A stretch of DNA of 64,000 nucleotides, taken from Anaeramoeba ignava (lineage: Eukaryota; Metamonada; Anaeramoebidae). The stretch covers positions 486,775 through 550,774 of the forward strand of contig JAPDFW010000061.1 of assembly GCA_028826165.1 (NCBI GenBank), written 5' to 3'. The notes below the pieces were generated by a model. That model worked only from the letters and a program-made list of their open reading frames with translations, did not search any database and was not told where the DNA came from. The position numbers and the translations under genes were made by a program. The first letter of the stretch is position 1. Each line of letters opens with the position of its first letter. Below, piece after piece: positions 34,754 through 44,999 of the stretch.

Positions 34754-35791
34754 TTATTTTTGATCTTTATGTTGTTTCCATTTATCAATATTTGATAGAA
34801 TTTCATTCCATTCTTTGATTTCTTTGATTTTTGTTTTATCTTTTGAAATATCAATTAAATTTTTAACTTTTGCTCCTTTTGTATTACAAGATTTAAATTG
34901 TTCTTCAGGAATACAAATATTATTCATTTCACATCCTGAAAAATTACATCCATCAATTTTACAATCAATAAAACTTGAATTATCAAAATTTGATTTGGAA
35001 AAATTAGATTTGATAAGTTTGCAAAATTTGAAAACACTTCCTTTAAAATTATGATGTTTAAAAGGAACATTATTAGGAAAATTAACATTAACAAATTCAA
35101 CATTTTGAAATGAACATTTTTCCAACTTTGGTCCACGAAATATTGGCTCAGTAAAAATAACTTGTTCAAATCTTGAACCATCAAATTTACAATTTTCAAA
35201 ATTAGTATCAAAATAAGTTGAAGGTCCAAATAAACAATCAATAAATTCAAAATTCTTGAATATAACTGTACTGAAACTAAATCCAGTTAAATCTTGTCTT
35301 TCAACTCTTCCTGTATCTAAAATTGGATAACGAGTACCATTAGGTCCATAAGGTTGAATAGGAATATTTGATTCACTATGATGAATACATTTTCTGAATT
35401 CTTTTGGAGTAAATGTTTGTCTTTTAAAAACTTCAAGTTTTTCATTTAATAATTGTGTTAATGAATGAATTGAATAATATTTTGATTCTTTTATTAAAAT
35501 CTCTAATCCTTTTTTGTTTTCAAGTTTTGTTGGAATTGTAATTTCTGAAGTTCTTAAATAATCTAAAATGATTTCAAAATATTTTGGATTTCTATCAAAA
35601 AATATTATTCCATCATTTATTATTGGAAATTGTTTCTGATTTGTAATAATTTCTTCAAATTTTGAATTTTTCCATTTTGATAAAGTTGTTGTTAATGTTT
35701 CAAATATTTTCCCTCCTACATTAATTTTGATTGGTTTTATGTTTAAATTTGTATTTTCTTGTTCAATATTTTTAGGTTTTTCATCTTCCAT
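34754..35791 (-). CDS. BTB(T1)-pentapeptide repeat protein 5
   Basis: 345 residues, no intron. Nearly identical to its neighbour at 33484 except in the linker (HHSESNIPIQPYGPN) and in a few helix-face residues (EPIFRGPKLEKC against APSMMRPKFEKC). The 230-base spacer is also shared, so the repeat unit is gene plus promoter, about 1.27 kb. Confidence 0.9.
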   Translation of the reverse strand: MEDEKPKNIEQENTNLNIKPIKINVGGKIFETLTTTLSKWKNSKFEEIITNQKQFPIINDGIIFFDRNPKYFEIILDYLRTSEITIPTKLENKKGLEILIKESKYYSIHSLTQLLNEKLEVFKRQTFTPKEFRKCIHHSESNIPIQPYGPNGTRYPILDTGRVERQDLTGFSFSTVIFKNFEFIDCLFGPSTYFDTNFENCKFDGSRFEQVIFTEPIFRGPKLEKCSFQNVEFVNVNFPNNVPFKHHNFKGSVFKFCKLIKSNFSKSNFDNSSFIDCKIDGCNFSGCEMNNICIPEEQFKSCNTKGAKVKNLIDISKDKTKIKEIKEWNEILSNIDKWKQHKDQK

Positions 35792-36025
35792 TTCTTTTTT
35801 TTTTTTAAATTAAAATTTTTGTTCTTAATTTGAATAAGTAAATATTTTATTTATTAAAAAATTACTTTTTTGCTTTTTTTTCTCTTTTTTTATTATTAAA
35901 TTTGAAAAAATGAAATTAAAAAAATGAAATTAAAAAAATAAAAATAAAATTAATTTGAGAATTAGGATTAAATTTTTTTTTGAAAATTGAAAAAATAAAG
36001 AATATGGAAATTAAATTAAATTAAA

Positions 36026-37063
36026 TTATTTTTGATCTTTATGTTGTTTCCATTTATCAATATTTGATAGAATTTCATTCCATTCTTGAACTGCTTCTAT
36101 TTTTACTTTATCTTTTGAAATATCAATCAAATTTGTAAATTTTGCTCCTTTTGTATTACAAGATTTAAATTGTTCTTCAGGAATACGAATATTATTCATT
36201 TCACATCCTGAAAAATCACATCCATCAATTTTACAATCAATAAAACTTGAATTATCAAAATTTGATTTGGAAAAATTAGATTTGATAAGTTTGCAAAATT
36301 TGAAAACACTTCCTTTAAAATTATGATGTTTAAAAGGAACATTATTAGGAAAATTAACTTTAACAAATTCAACATTTTGAAATGAACATTTTTCAAATTT
36401 TGGTCTCTTCATTGAAGGTGCAATAAAAATAACTTGTTCAAATCTTGAACCATCAAATTTACAATTTTTAAAATTAGTATCAAAATAAGTTGAAGGTCCA
36501 AATAAACAATCAATAAATTCAAAATTCTTGAATAGAATAGTTCTGAAAGTAAATCCAGTTAAATCTTGTCTTTCCATTCTTCCTATATTAAATATTGAAT
36601 AAGGAATACCATTAGGTCCATAAGGTTGAGTATGAAAAGTTGATTCACTATGAAGAATACATTTCCTGAATTCTTTTAGAGTAAATGTTTGTCTTTTAAA
36701 AAGTTGAACTTTTTCATTTAATAATTCTGTTAATGAATGAATTGAATAATATTTTGATTCTTTTATTAAAATTTCTAATCCTTCTTTGTTGTTTAGTTTT
36801 GTTGGAATTGTAATTTCTGAAGTTCTTAAATAATCTAAAATAATTTCGAAATATTTTGGATTTCTATCAAAAAATATTATTCCATCATTTATTATTGGAA
36901 ATTGTTTTTGATTTGTAATAATTTCTTCAAATTTTGAATTTTTCCATTTTAATAAAGTTGTTGTTAATGTTTCAAATATTTTCCCTCCTACATTAATTTT
37001 AATTGGTTTTATGTTTAAATTTGTATTTTCTTGTTCAATATTTTTGGGTTTTTCATCTTCCAT
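36026..37063 (-). CDS. BTB(T1)-pentapeptide repeat protein 6
   Basis: 345 residues, no intron. Same architecture; linker LHSESTFHTQPYGPNG. The C-terminal segment differs from the sisters (DKVKIEAVQEWNE) and resembles in part the plus-strand array member at 12673 (KEVQEWNE), which suggests exchange between the two arrays. Confidence 0.9.
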   Translation of the reverse strand: MEDEKPKNIEQENTNLNIKPIKINVGGKIFETLTTTLLKWKNSKFEEIITNQKQFPIINDGIIFFDRNPKYFEIILDYLRTSEITIPTKLNNKEGLEILIKESKYYSIHSLTELLNEKVQLFKRQTFTLKEFRKCILHSESTFHTQPYGPNGIPYSIFNIGRMERQDLTGFTFRTILFKNFEFIDCLFGPSTYFDTNFKNCKFDGSRFEQVIFIAPSMKRPKFEKCSFQNVEFVKVNFPNNVPFKHHNFKGSVFKFCKLIKSNFSKSNFDNSSFIDCKIDGCDFSGCEMNNIRIPEEQFKSCNTKGAKFTNLIDISKDKVKIEAVQEWNEILSNIDKWKQHKDQK

Positions 37064-37284
37064 TTCTTTTTATTTAAATTAAATTTTTTGTTCTTAATTT
37101 GAATAAGTAAATATTTTATTTATTAAAAAATTACTTTTTTGCTTTTTTTTATTATTAAATTTGAAAATTTGAAATTAAAAAAATGAAATTAAGAAAATAA
37201 AAATAAAATTAATTTGAGAATTAGGATTAAATTTTTTTTTGAAAATTGAAAAAATAAAGAATTTGGAAATTAAATTAAATTAAA

Positions 37285-38322
37285 TTATTTTTGATCTTTA
37301 TGTTGTTTCCATTTATCAATATTTGATCGAATTTCATTCCATTCTTTGATTTCTTTGATTTTTGTTTTATCTTTTGAAATATCAATCAAATTTGTAAATT
37401 TTGCTCCTTTTGTATTACAAGATTTAAATTGTTCTTCAGGAATACGAATATTATTCATTTCACATCCTGAAAAATTACATCCATCAATTTTACAATCAAT
37501 AAAACTTGAATTATCAAAATTTGATTTGGAAAAATTAGATTTGATAAGTTTGCATAATTTGAAAATACTTCCTTTAAAATTTTGATTGGAAAATGGAACA
37601 TTACTAGGAAAATTAACTTTAACAAATTCAACATTTTGAAATGAACATTTTTCAAATTTTGGTTTCATCATTGAAGGTGCAATAAAAATAACTTGTTCAA
37701 ATCTTGAACCATTAAACCAACAATTTTCAAAATTAGTATTAAAATAAGTTGAAGGTCCAAATAAACAATCAATAAATTCAAAATTCTTGAATAGAATAGA
37801 TCTGAAACTAAATCCAGTTAAATCTTGTCTTTCAATTCTTCCTGTATCCATAACTGGATGTGGAGTACTATGAGTTCCATAAGGCTCAACAGGAAAACTT
37901 GTTTCACTATGAAGAATACATTTCCTGAATTCTTTTGGAGTAAATGTTTGTCTTTTAAAAAGTTGAACTTTTTCATTTAATAATTGTGTTAATGAATGAA
38001 TTGAATAATATTTTGATTCTTCTAGCAAAATTTCTAATCCTTCTTTGTTGTTTAGTTTTGTTGGAATTGTAATTTTTGAAGTTCTTAAATAATCTAAAAT
38101 GATTTCAAAATATTTTGGATTTCTATCAAAAAATATTATTCCATCATTTATTATTGGAAATTGTTTTTGGTTTGTAATAATTTCTTCAAATTTTGAATTT
38201 TTCCATTTTGATAAAGTTGTTGTTAATGTTTCAAATATTTTCCCTCCTACATTAATTTTAATTGGTTTTATGTTTAAATTTGTATTTTCTTGCTCAATAT
38301 TTTTAGGTTTTTCATCTTCCAT
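37285..38322 (-). CDS. BTB(T1)-pentapeptide repeat protein 7
   Basis: 345 residues, no intron; last of the minus-strand array. Linker LHSETSFPVEPYGTH. The helix carries CWFNGSRFEQ where all sisters have CKFDGSRFEQ, and SKITIPTKLNN in the BTB. Upstream sequence again contains the shared TTTATTAAAAAA/AATAGGTAAATATTTT block. Confidence 0.9.
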   Translation of the reverse strand: MEDEKPKNIEQENTNLNIKPIKINVGGKIFETLTTTLSKWKNSKFEEIITNQKQFPIINDGIIFFDRNPKYFEIILDYLRTSKITIPTKLNNKEGLEILLEESKYYSIHSLTQLLNEKVQLFKRQTFTPKEFRKCILHSETSFPVEPYGTHSTPHPVMDTGRIERQDLTGFSFRSILFKNFEFIDCLFGPSTYFNTNFENCWFNGSRFEQVIFIAPSMMKPKFEKCSFQNVEFVKVNFPSNVPFSNQNFKGSIFKLCKLIKSNFSKSNFDNSSFIDCKIDGCNFSGCEMNNIRIPEEQFKSCNTKGAKFTNLIDISKDKTKIKEIKEWNEIRSNIDKWKQHKDQK

Positions 38323-38487
38323 TTTCTTTTTATTTTTTAAATTAAATTTTTTATTTATATTCTTAATTTGAATAGGTAAATATTTTATTTATTAAAAAAA
38401 AAATGAAAAAAAAAATTAATTTTTTGCTTTGGATTTTATTATTATTAAATTTTGGAAAATTGAAATTAAGAAAAAGAAAAAGAAGAA

Positions 38488-39257
38488 TCAATTATTTTTG
38501 ATTAATTCATCCAAAATTTTAGTAACATCATCAACACTATCAACGTAAGTAAACAACGGAATTTTATTATCATTTTCATCAACATAAAAATCATCAATAG
38601 AAACATTTTCCTTAAGAAAATTAATAATATTTTCCCAAAAACGAAAAACAAGACAAAGTTTTGGTTTTTTTAAGTGGAATTTAAAAAGCAAAAAAAATTG
38701 AGTCCAAACAAGAATTAATTCATTAAGAGATCCAATATTTCCTTCAAAAATAATAAAAGCATCAAAAAGTTGAGGATCTGTTAAAAATCGAAATCTTTCA
38801 AAAATATCTTTTGATTCTGTTCTTTTTGTTAAAAAGGAATTATCAGTTGATTTTCTTATTGTTTCAAAAAGTGATGGCACAGTTACTCCTTCGATTGATG
38901 GATTTTCATTCTCGCTTTGCTCATGCGCTCCCATTGCTGCTCCTTTCATCGTTCTTTTGGGTTGTGTTTATTTTACCGGTTTTTATCCCAGTTTTATTGT
39001 TAAATTATACTTTGAAAAAATTTTTTATTTAAAAATCATATAATTTACCCGCCATATCTAAGAATATGTAAATAATATTTCAAATGTTTATTTTTTAATA
39101 TGAAATTTGGTTTTTTTATTTTGATTATTTTTTTTTACCCGCCGTTAGCAATTTCAATATTTCTTTTTGCTAATTCTTTTCCTAATTCTCTTGCTCTTTC
39201 AAAAAGTTCAGATCCTTCTTTTGGACTTGAACTTCCAAAAATACAAATTCTTTTCAT
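38488..39257 (-). CDS. LOG-family (lysine-decarboxylase-like fold) protein with a 9-nt microexon
   Basis: Exons 39257-39139, 39049-39057 (nine bases) and 38953-38488 join to 197 residues, the usual LOG length. Exon 1 has MKRICIFGSSS and IEIANG; the microexon supplies part of NGGYGGTMKGA, the conserved glycine-rich turn; exon 3 has DAFIIFEGNIGSLNELILVW. Known: LOG enzymes release cytokinin bases from their nucleotides and carry PGGxGTxxE; related Rossmann-fold proteins are widespread. Here that motif is EGNIGSLNE: the final Glu is kept but P, G and T are changed, so activity is doubtful. Inferred: LOG-like nucleotide-binding protein of unknown role. Its ATG lies 99 bases from the divergent ubiquitin protease start. 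Confidence 0.8.
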
Positions 39258-39356
39258 CTATTTTTTTATATTTAAAAAAAATGAAAAAATGAAAAAATGA
39301 AAAAATGAAAATTAAAAAAATTTTTTTTCATTTTTTTTTTTTTAAAATTATTTTTA

Positions 39357-42300
39357 ATGGGAAATAATAAAAGAAGAAGAAGAGGAAAGAAAAAACAGAA
39401 TAAAAATTCAAATTTCAAATCATTTTTAGATTTAAAATCAAAATTCAATTTAAAATCAAAATCTAAATCTAAATCAAATTCAAAATCAAATTCAAAATCA
39501 AAATCATTTTTAAAATCAAATTCAAAATCAAATTCAAATTCAAATTCAAAATCAAAATCAAAATCAAATTCAAATTCAAATTCAAATTCAAAATCATTTT
39601 TAAATTCAAATTCAAAATCAAAATCAAAATCAAATTCAAATTCAAATTCAAAATCATTTTTAAAATCAAATTCAAAATCAAATTCATTTTCAAAATCAAA
39701 ATCATTTTTAAAATCAAATTCAAAATCAAAATCATTTTTAAAATCAAATTCAAATTCCAAAAAAATAAAATTATTTGAAAAGGAAAAACTTTATCCGTTA
39801 ATTAAATGGACAAAAAAAAAAGAAATTAAAATTGGATTTCCAAATTTTGGAAACACTTGTTTTGCAAATTCAGTCTTACAATGTCTTGTTTATACACCAC
39901 CATTTGCACAATTTCTTGTTAATGGATCTCATCATAAAGATTGTCCCATTCGTTTGCAAAATGCAAATTCAAATCAAAATCGTTTTTGTTTATTGTGCAG
40001 TTTTGCATATTTAATTCAGAACATCTTTAATCACAAAAAAAATTTTTAAAAAAATTCTTGTTTTGATAATCAAAAGTTTCCACAAATTTTTTACTCTTGG
40101 ATTCCAACAAGATGCACATGAATTTTTACTACATGTTTTAGATAAAATGGTTGATGATAGTTTATTTTCACAACCAAAGTATATGATTTCAATTTAAAAT
40201 TTAAAATTTAAAATTTAAAATTCAAAATTCAAAATTCAAAATTCATTTTATAATAATTAGAAATTTGGATCAAAATATAAAAGAAACAACATTTATTCAT
40301 GCTGTTTTTGGAGGATATTTAAATAATAGAATTACTTGTCCAAAATGTCATTTTGTTTCAACAAAAAAAGAAATATTTACAGATATTTCATTGAATCTTA
40401 GTAAAAATACAACTGTAATTCGATCATTAAAATCATTTATTCTTCCAGAAATTCTTGATGAAAAAAACAAGTAAAATTGATGAAAAAAAAAATATTCAAA
40501 AATTTGATTTAAAAAAAAAACAAATTGATTTATTTTAAAAAAAAAAACAACAAGATATTTTTGTGAAAATTGCAAAAATTCTGTTCAAGCAGAAAAACAA
40601 ATTATTTTTGATAAACTACCTTTAATATTAATTCTTCATTTGAAAAGATTTACAACAACAATCCGAAGAAATCGATTATTCACACAAAAAAATAATTCTT
40701 TTGTTAGTTTTCCTGAAAAAATCGAAATGAATCAATTCACTTTGAATTCCTCAAAAAAAATTGATGATATTTATAATTTATTTGCTGTTGTTGTTCACAG
40801 TGGAAATTCAACAAGATCCGGTCATTATTATTCTTTTATAAAATCTTCTAATGATAAATGGTATCTTGCTGATGATGAATTTACTACTCTGGTCGCTAAA
40901 AAAAATGTTTTTTCTCAAAAGGCTTATATTTTATTTTATCAAAAAGATAAACCTGTTTTAAATTCAAATCCGAAAAAAAGAAAATTTCCAATTCAAGAAA
41001 ATCCAAAAATGAAAGATCAAGAGTATATTTATGTTAAAAGTACATTTAAATTAGAATCAGATGATAGTGATGATAATGATGATAGATATATTTTTAGTGG
41101 AAATGAGAATTCAAATAAGAAAATTAAAAATGAAACTGAAAATGAATATGAAAATAAAAATGAAAAATTAAATCAAAGCAATAATAAAAATATGAAATTT
41201 GATGAAAATGAATATAAAAGTGAATATGAAAATGAAAATGAAAATGAAACTGAAAATGAAAATGAAACTGAAAAATTAAATTCTAATCTCAAAAGAACAA
41301 ATAGTATGAAATTTGATGAAATTGAATATAAAAGTGAATATGAAAATGAAACTGAAAATGAATATAAAAGTGAATATGAAAATGAAAATGAAAATGAAAA
41401 TGAAACTGAAAATGAAACTGAAACTGAAAATGAAAAATTAAATCAAAACAATAATAAAAATATGAAAATGAGTGAAAATGAAACTGAAAATGAAACTGAA
41501 AATGAAAATGAAAATGAAAAATTAAATTCTAATCTCAAAAGAACAAATAGTATGAAATTTGATGAAATTGAATATAAAAGTGAATATGAAACTGAAAATG
41601 AAAATGAAAATGAAACTGAAAATGAAAAATTAAATCAAAACAATAATAAAAATATGAAAATGAGTGAAACTGAAAATGAAAATGAAAATGAAAATGAAAA
41701 TGAAAATGAAAATGAAAATGAAAATGAAAATGAAAATGAAAATGAAAAATTAAATTCTAATCTCAAAAGAACAAATAGTATGAAATTTGATGAAATTGAA
41801 TATAAAAGTGAATATGAAAATGAAACTGAAAATGAATATAAAAGTGAATATGAAAATGAAACTGAAAATGAAAATGAAAATGAAAATGAAAATGAAAATG
41901 AAAATGAAAATGAAAATGAAAAATTAAATTCTAATCTCAAAAGAACAAATAGTATGAAATTTGATGAAATTGAATATAAAAGTGAATATGAATATGAAAC
42001 TGAAAATGAATATAAAAGTGAATATGAAATTGAATATAAAAGTGAATATGAAAATGAAACTGAAAATGAAAATGAAACTGAAACTGAAAATGAAAATGAA
42101 AAATTAAATTCTAATTTAAAAAGAACAAATGAAGTATGAAAATGAAAATGAAAATGAATATAAAAGTGAATATGAAACTGAAAATGAATATGAATATAAA
42201 ACAGAAAGTGAATATCAAATTAAAAGTGATACAGACTCTGAAAATCAATTTGAAGTTATTACTGTAAATAAAAATATAAATATAAATGAAAATGAAAATA

Positions 42301-43520
42301 AAAATGAGAAGAAAACAAAATTGGATGAAATTCAACAAAAAGTCTCAGAAATTCCCTTTGATTTAACAAAAAATTCTCCAAAAATTAAAAGAACTAAATC
42401 TTTTCAACAAAAGAAACTATTAACAGAATTTTTAGCAGATAAAAGTGTAAATCCTACTTTACATAAACATCTTTCTAAAAAGCAAAGATATACGAAAAAA
42501 TTCGCTTATCAACTTACTAAATCTATTTATAATTCAAATTCAAATTCAAATTCAAATTCAAATTCAAAATCAAATTCAAATTCAAATTCTAAATTAAAAT
42601 CAAAATCATTATCTATTTCAAAACTAAATTCAGATTCAAAATTAAATTCAAAATCTAAATCAAAATTAAATTCAAATTCAGATTCAAAATCAAATTCAGA
42701 TTCAAAATCAGATTCAAAATCAAATTCAAATTCAAAATCTAAATCAAATTCAAAATCATTATCTATTTCAAAACTAAATTCAGATTCAAAATTAAATTCA
42801 AAATCTAAATCAAAATCAAAATTAAATTCAAAATCTAAATCAAATTCAAAATCATTATCTATTTCAAAATTAAATTCAGATTCAAAATTAAATTCAAAAT
42901 CAAAATCTAAATCAAAATCAAAATCAAATTCAAAATCAAAATCTAAATCAAATTCAAAATTGTTATCAAATTCAGATTCAAAACCAAATTCAAAATCAAA
43001 TTCAAAATCTAAATCAAATTCAAAATCAAATTCAAAATCAAATTCAAAATCAAAATCTAAATCAAAATCAAATTCAAAATTAAATTCAAATTCAAAATCA
43101 AATTCAAAATCAAATTCAAAATTAAATTCAAAATTAAATTCAAAATCATTATCTATTTCAAAATTAAATTCAAATTCAAATTCAAAATCAAATTCAAAAT
43201 TAAATTCAGATTCAAAATTGTTATCAAATTCAAATTCAAATTCAAAATTAAATTCAAAATCATTATCTATTTCAAAACTAAATTCAGATTCAAAATCAAA
43301 TTCAAAATCAAATTCAAAATCAAATTCAAAATTATTATCTATTTCAAAATTAAATTCAAATTCAGATTCAAAATTAAATTCAAATTCAAATTCAAAATTA
43401 AATCCAAAATTGAAATCAAATTTGAAATTAAAATTCGAATCATTTTCTAAATCCAAATCATTTTTAAGTTTCAATCCAAAACAAAAATCAAAACCAGATA
43501 TAAATCTAATAGAAAAATAA
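39357..43520 (+). CDS. Ubiquitin-specific protease (C19) with long low-complexity tails
   Basis: Exon 1 39357-40178, exon 2 40261-40470, exon 3 from 40555. N-terminal 120 residues are K/S/N repeats. The Cys box is GFPNFGNTCFANSVLQCL, followed by GFQQDAHEFLLHVL; zinc ribbon CPKC and CENC; His box SGHYYSFIKS with WYLADDE. Known: USPs remove ubiquitin; this core most resembles USP36/USP17-type enzymes, some nucleolar. After ILFYQKD comes a tail of about 350 residues of ENENETE and LKRTNSMKFDEIEYKSEY repeats, then an S/N/K repeat. Two breaks: exon 1 changes frame in an A8-T5-A7 homopolymer at 40037-40057, and the tail carries two extra bases in LKRTN(S)MK near 42130, after which the repeat continues in another frame to 43520. 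Confidence 0.85.
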
Positions 43521-43598
43521 AAACTGAAAAAGATTTTAATTTTTAATTTTTAATTTTTAATTTTTCATTTTTCATTTTTTTCTTTGTTTTTTTTTAAA

Positions 43599-43958
43599 AT
43601 GGAAAAAGAAAATTCAACAAGTTTTTCAGTTTGGGATACAATTTTTGATACAGTTTCAAAAATTCAAGAAAAAACACAAAAACAAATTGAAGTAATTGAT
43701 AAAATAACTCAAAAAACAGTTTCAGTTGCAAAACCAGTTATTCATTATGGGTAAATTTGATTTAAATTTAATTTTAATTTTAATTTTAATTTTAATTTTA
43801 ATTTTAATTTTAATTTTAATTTTAATTTTAATTTTAATTTTGATTTTAATTTTAATTTTAATTTTGAAAATAGTTTTATTCCTTTTGTGATTTATTTAGG
43901 TTCTAAATCAAATCCTCCTCCAAATTGGTTTTCTTTATTTCCTTCTGAAAATAATTGA
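43599..43958 (+). CDS. Tom7-like outer-membrane import subunit
   Basis: Exons 43599-43750 and 43874-43958 join (donor GTAAATTTG, acceptor ATAG) to 78 residues. The second exon gives HYGFIPFVIYLGSKSNPPPN. Known: Tom7 is a small tail-anchored subunit of the TOM translocase with the near-invariant core GFIPLVIYLG before a short C-terminal end; the match is nine of ten. Here a 45-residue amphipathic, K/Q-rich N-terminal extension (FDTVSKIQEKTQKQI) precedes it, longer than in yeast or human Tom7. Inferred: TOM complex component of a mitochondrion-related organelle, consistent with the targeted HydG. It starts 79 bases after the ubiquitin protease stop, on the same strand, with TTTTTCATTTTTCATTTTTT before it. 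Confidence 0.82.
43757..43862. repeat. ATTTTA hexamer tract in Tom7-like intron
   Basis: About 17 hexamers, nearly perfect ATTTTA, filling the 123-base intron. Confidence 0.9.
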
Positions 43959-44049
43959 TTTTTTTTTGATTTAAAATCAATTACTTTTTTTTTTTAAATT
44001 TCAAAAATAAAAAAAATTTTTTTTTTCATTTTTTCATTTTTTCATTTTT

Positions 44050-44455
44050 TTTTAAACAATGTAATTTAATTTATAAAAATATAAAAATATTAAATCAAAC
44101 ATAAATTATTTATCTAAATTATTTAAATAATAAAAATATTTATAAATTATTAATATAAATTTAATCAAAAAATTAAATAATAAAAATATAAAAATATTAA
44201 ATCAAACATAAATTATTTATCTAAATTATTTAAATAATAAAAATATTTATAAATTATTTATTTAAACTTAATCAAAAAATTAAATAATAAAAATATAAAA
44301 ATATTAAATCAAACATAAATTATTTATCTAAATTATTTATTAAAATGATTTAAAAAATTATTTAAATAATAAAAATATTTATAAATTATTTATTTAAATT
44401 ATTTAAAAAATTATTTAAAATTTTAAAATTATTTAAATTTTATTTATTTCATAAT
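44050..44455. repeat. About 120-bp AT tandem repeat
   Basis: Three copies of a unit containing ATAAAAATATTAAATCAAAC, ATAAATTATTTATCTAAATT and AATAATAAAAATATTTATAA, then degenerating. Related words reappear at 49370-49455 before the kinase gene. Confidence 0.8.
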
Positions 44456-44880
44456 AGAAAAAAATGATTCAATTTTGAAATCACTGAGTTGGATCCAAAA
44501 ATCAAATGAAATAATTGAATTTCGAAAGAAGAAGCCAAAAAAAATCTTGTTCCAAAAAATAATTCTTGGGATAATAAAAGAACGATTATTTTGTTCTAAT
44601 TATATTATCTTGGGTTGTTTTATAAATTTCCCATAGACGAGATATAGTGAGAGGGGTTTAAAAACTCAAAATTTCTTTCTTGAATGGAAATCTGTGTAGC
44701 AAAATAGCAAAAGGAAATTGTCAAGATCCTCAAAATATTAAATGTTTCTTCTTTTAGATAATTTTTGAGGGTATCTGTGAATTGGAAATTAATAACTCTG
44801 TGATCATTTTTCTATGATTTTCTGTTTGTAGATGATCATTTTCAAAGAAAAGAATTTGTGATTAATAAAGGAAATAAATT
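44456..44880. other. Unassigned unique island
   Basis: About 420 bases of clearly higher complexity and GC (includes CCCATAGACGAGATATAGTG and GAGAGGGGTTTAAA) between two satellites. No paralogue in the window. The longest open stretch (44468-44637, plus strand) has no start codon. TGATCA at 44801-44806 and 44834-44839 forms an inverted pair. It could be a decayed gene or a non-coding RNA locus; I cannot decide. Confidence 0.4.
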
Positions 44881-44999
44881 AAAGAAATTAATTAAAATAT
44901 TATTTTGTTTATTATTTTGTTTAATTTTTAATTAATAAATCGTTTACAATTTGGAAATAAAATGAATTAAAAAATGATTTTAAAACTTTTTTTCATTTT

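Noticed and set aside
38660-38680. AAGTGGAA inside LOG exon 3 as a promoter motif
   Set aside because: It lies within conserved coding sequence and is probably chance.
42129-43520. The SNSKSNSK-rich frame as an independent gene
   Set aside because: Its first residues (MKYENENENEYKSEYE) continue the repeat of the ubiquitin protease tail across a two-base insertion. It is better read as the C-terminal tail of the same gene.
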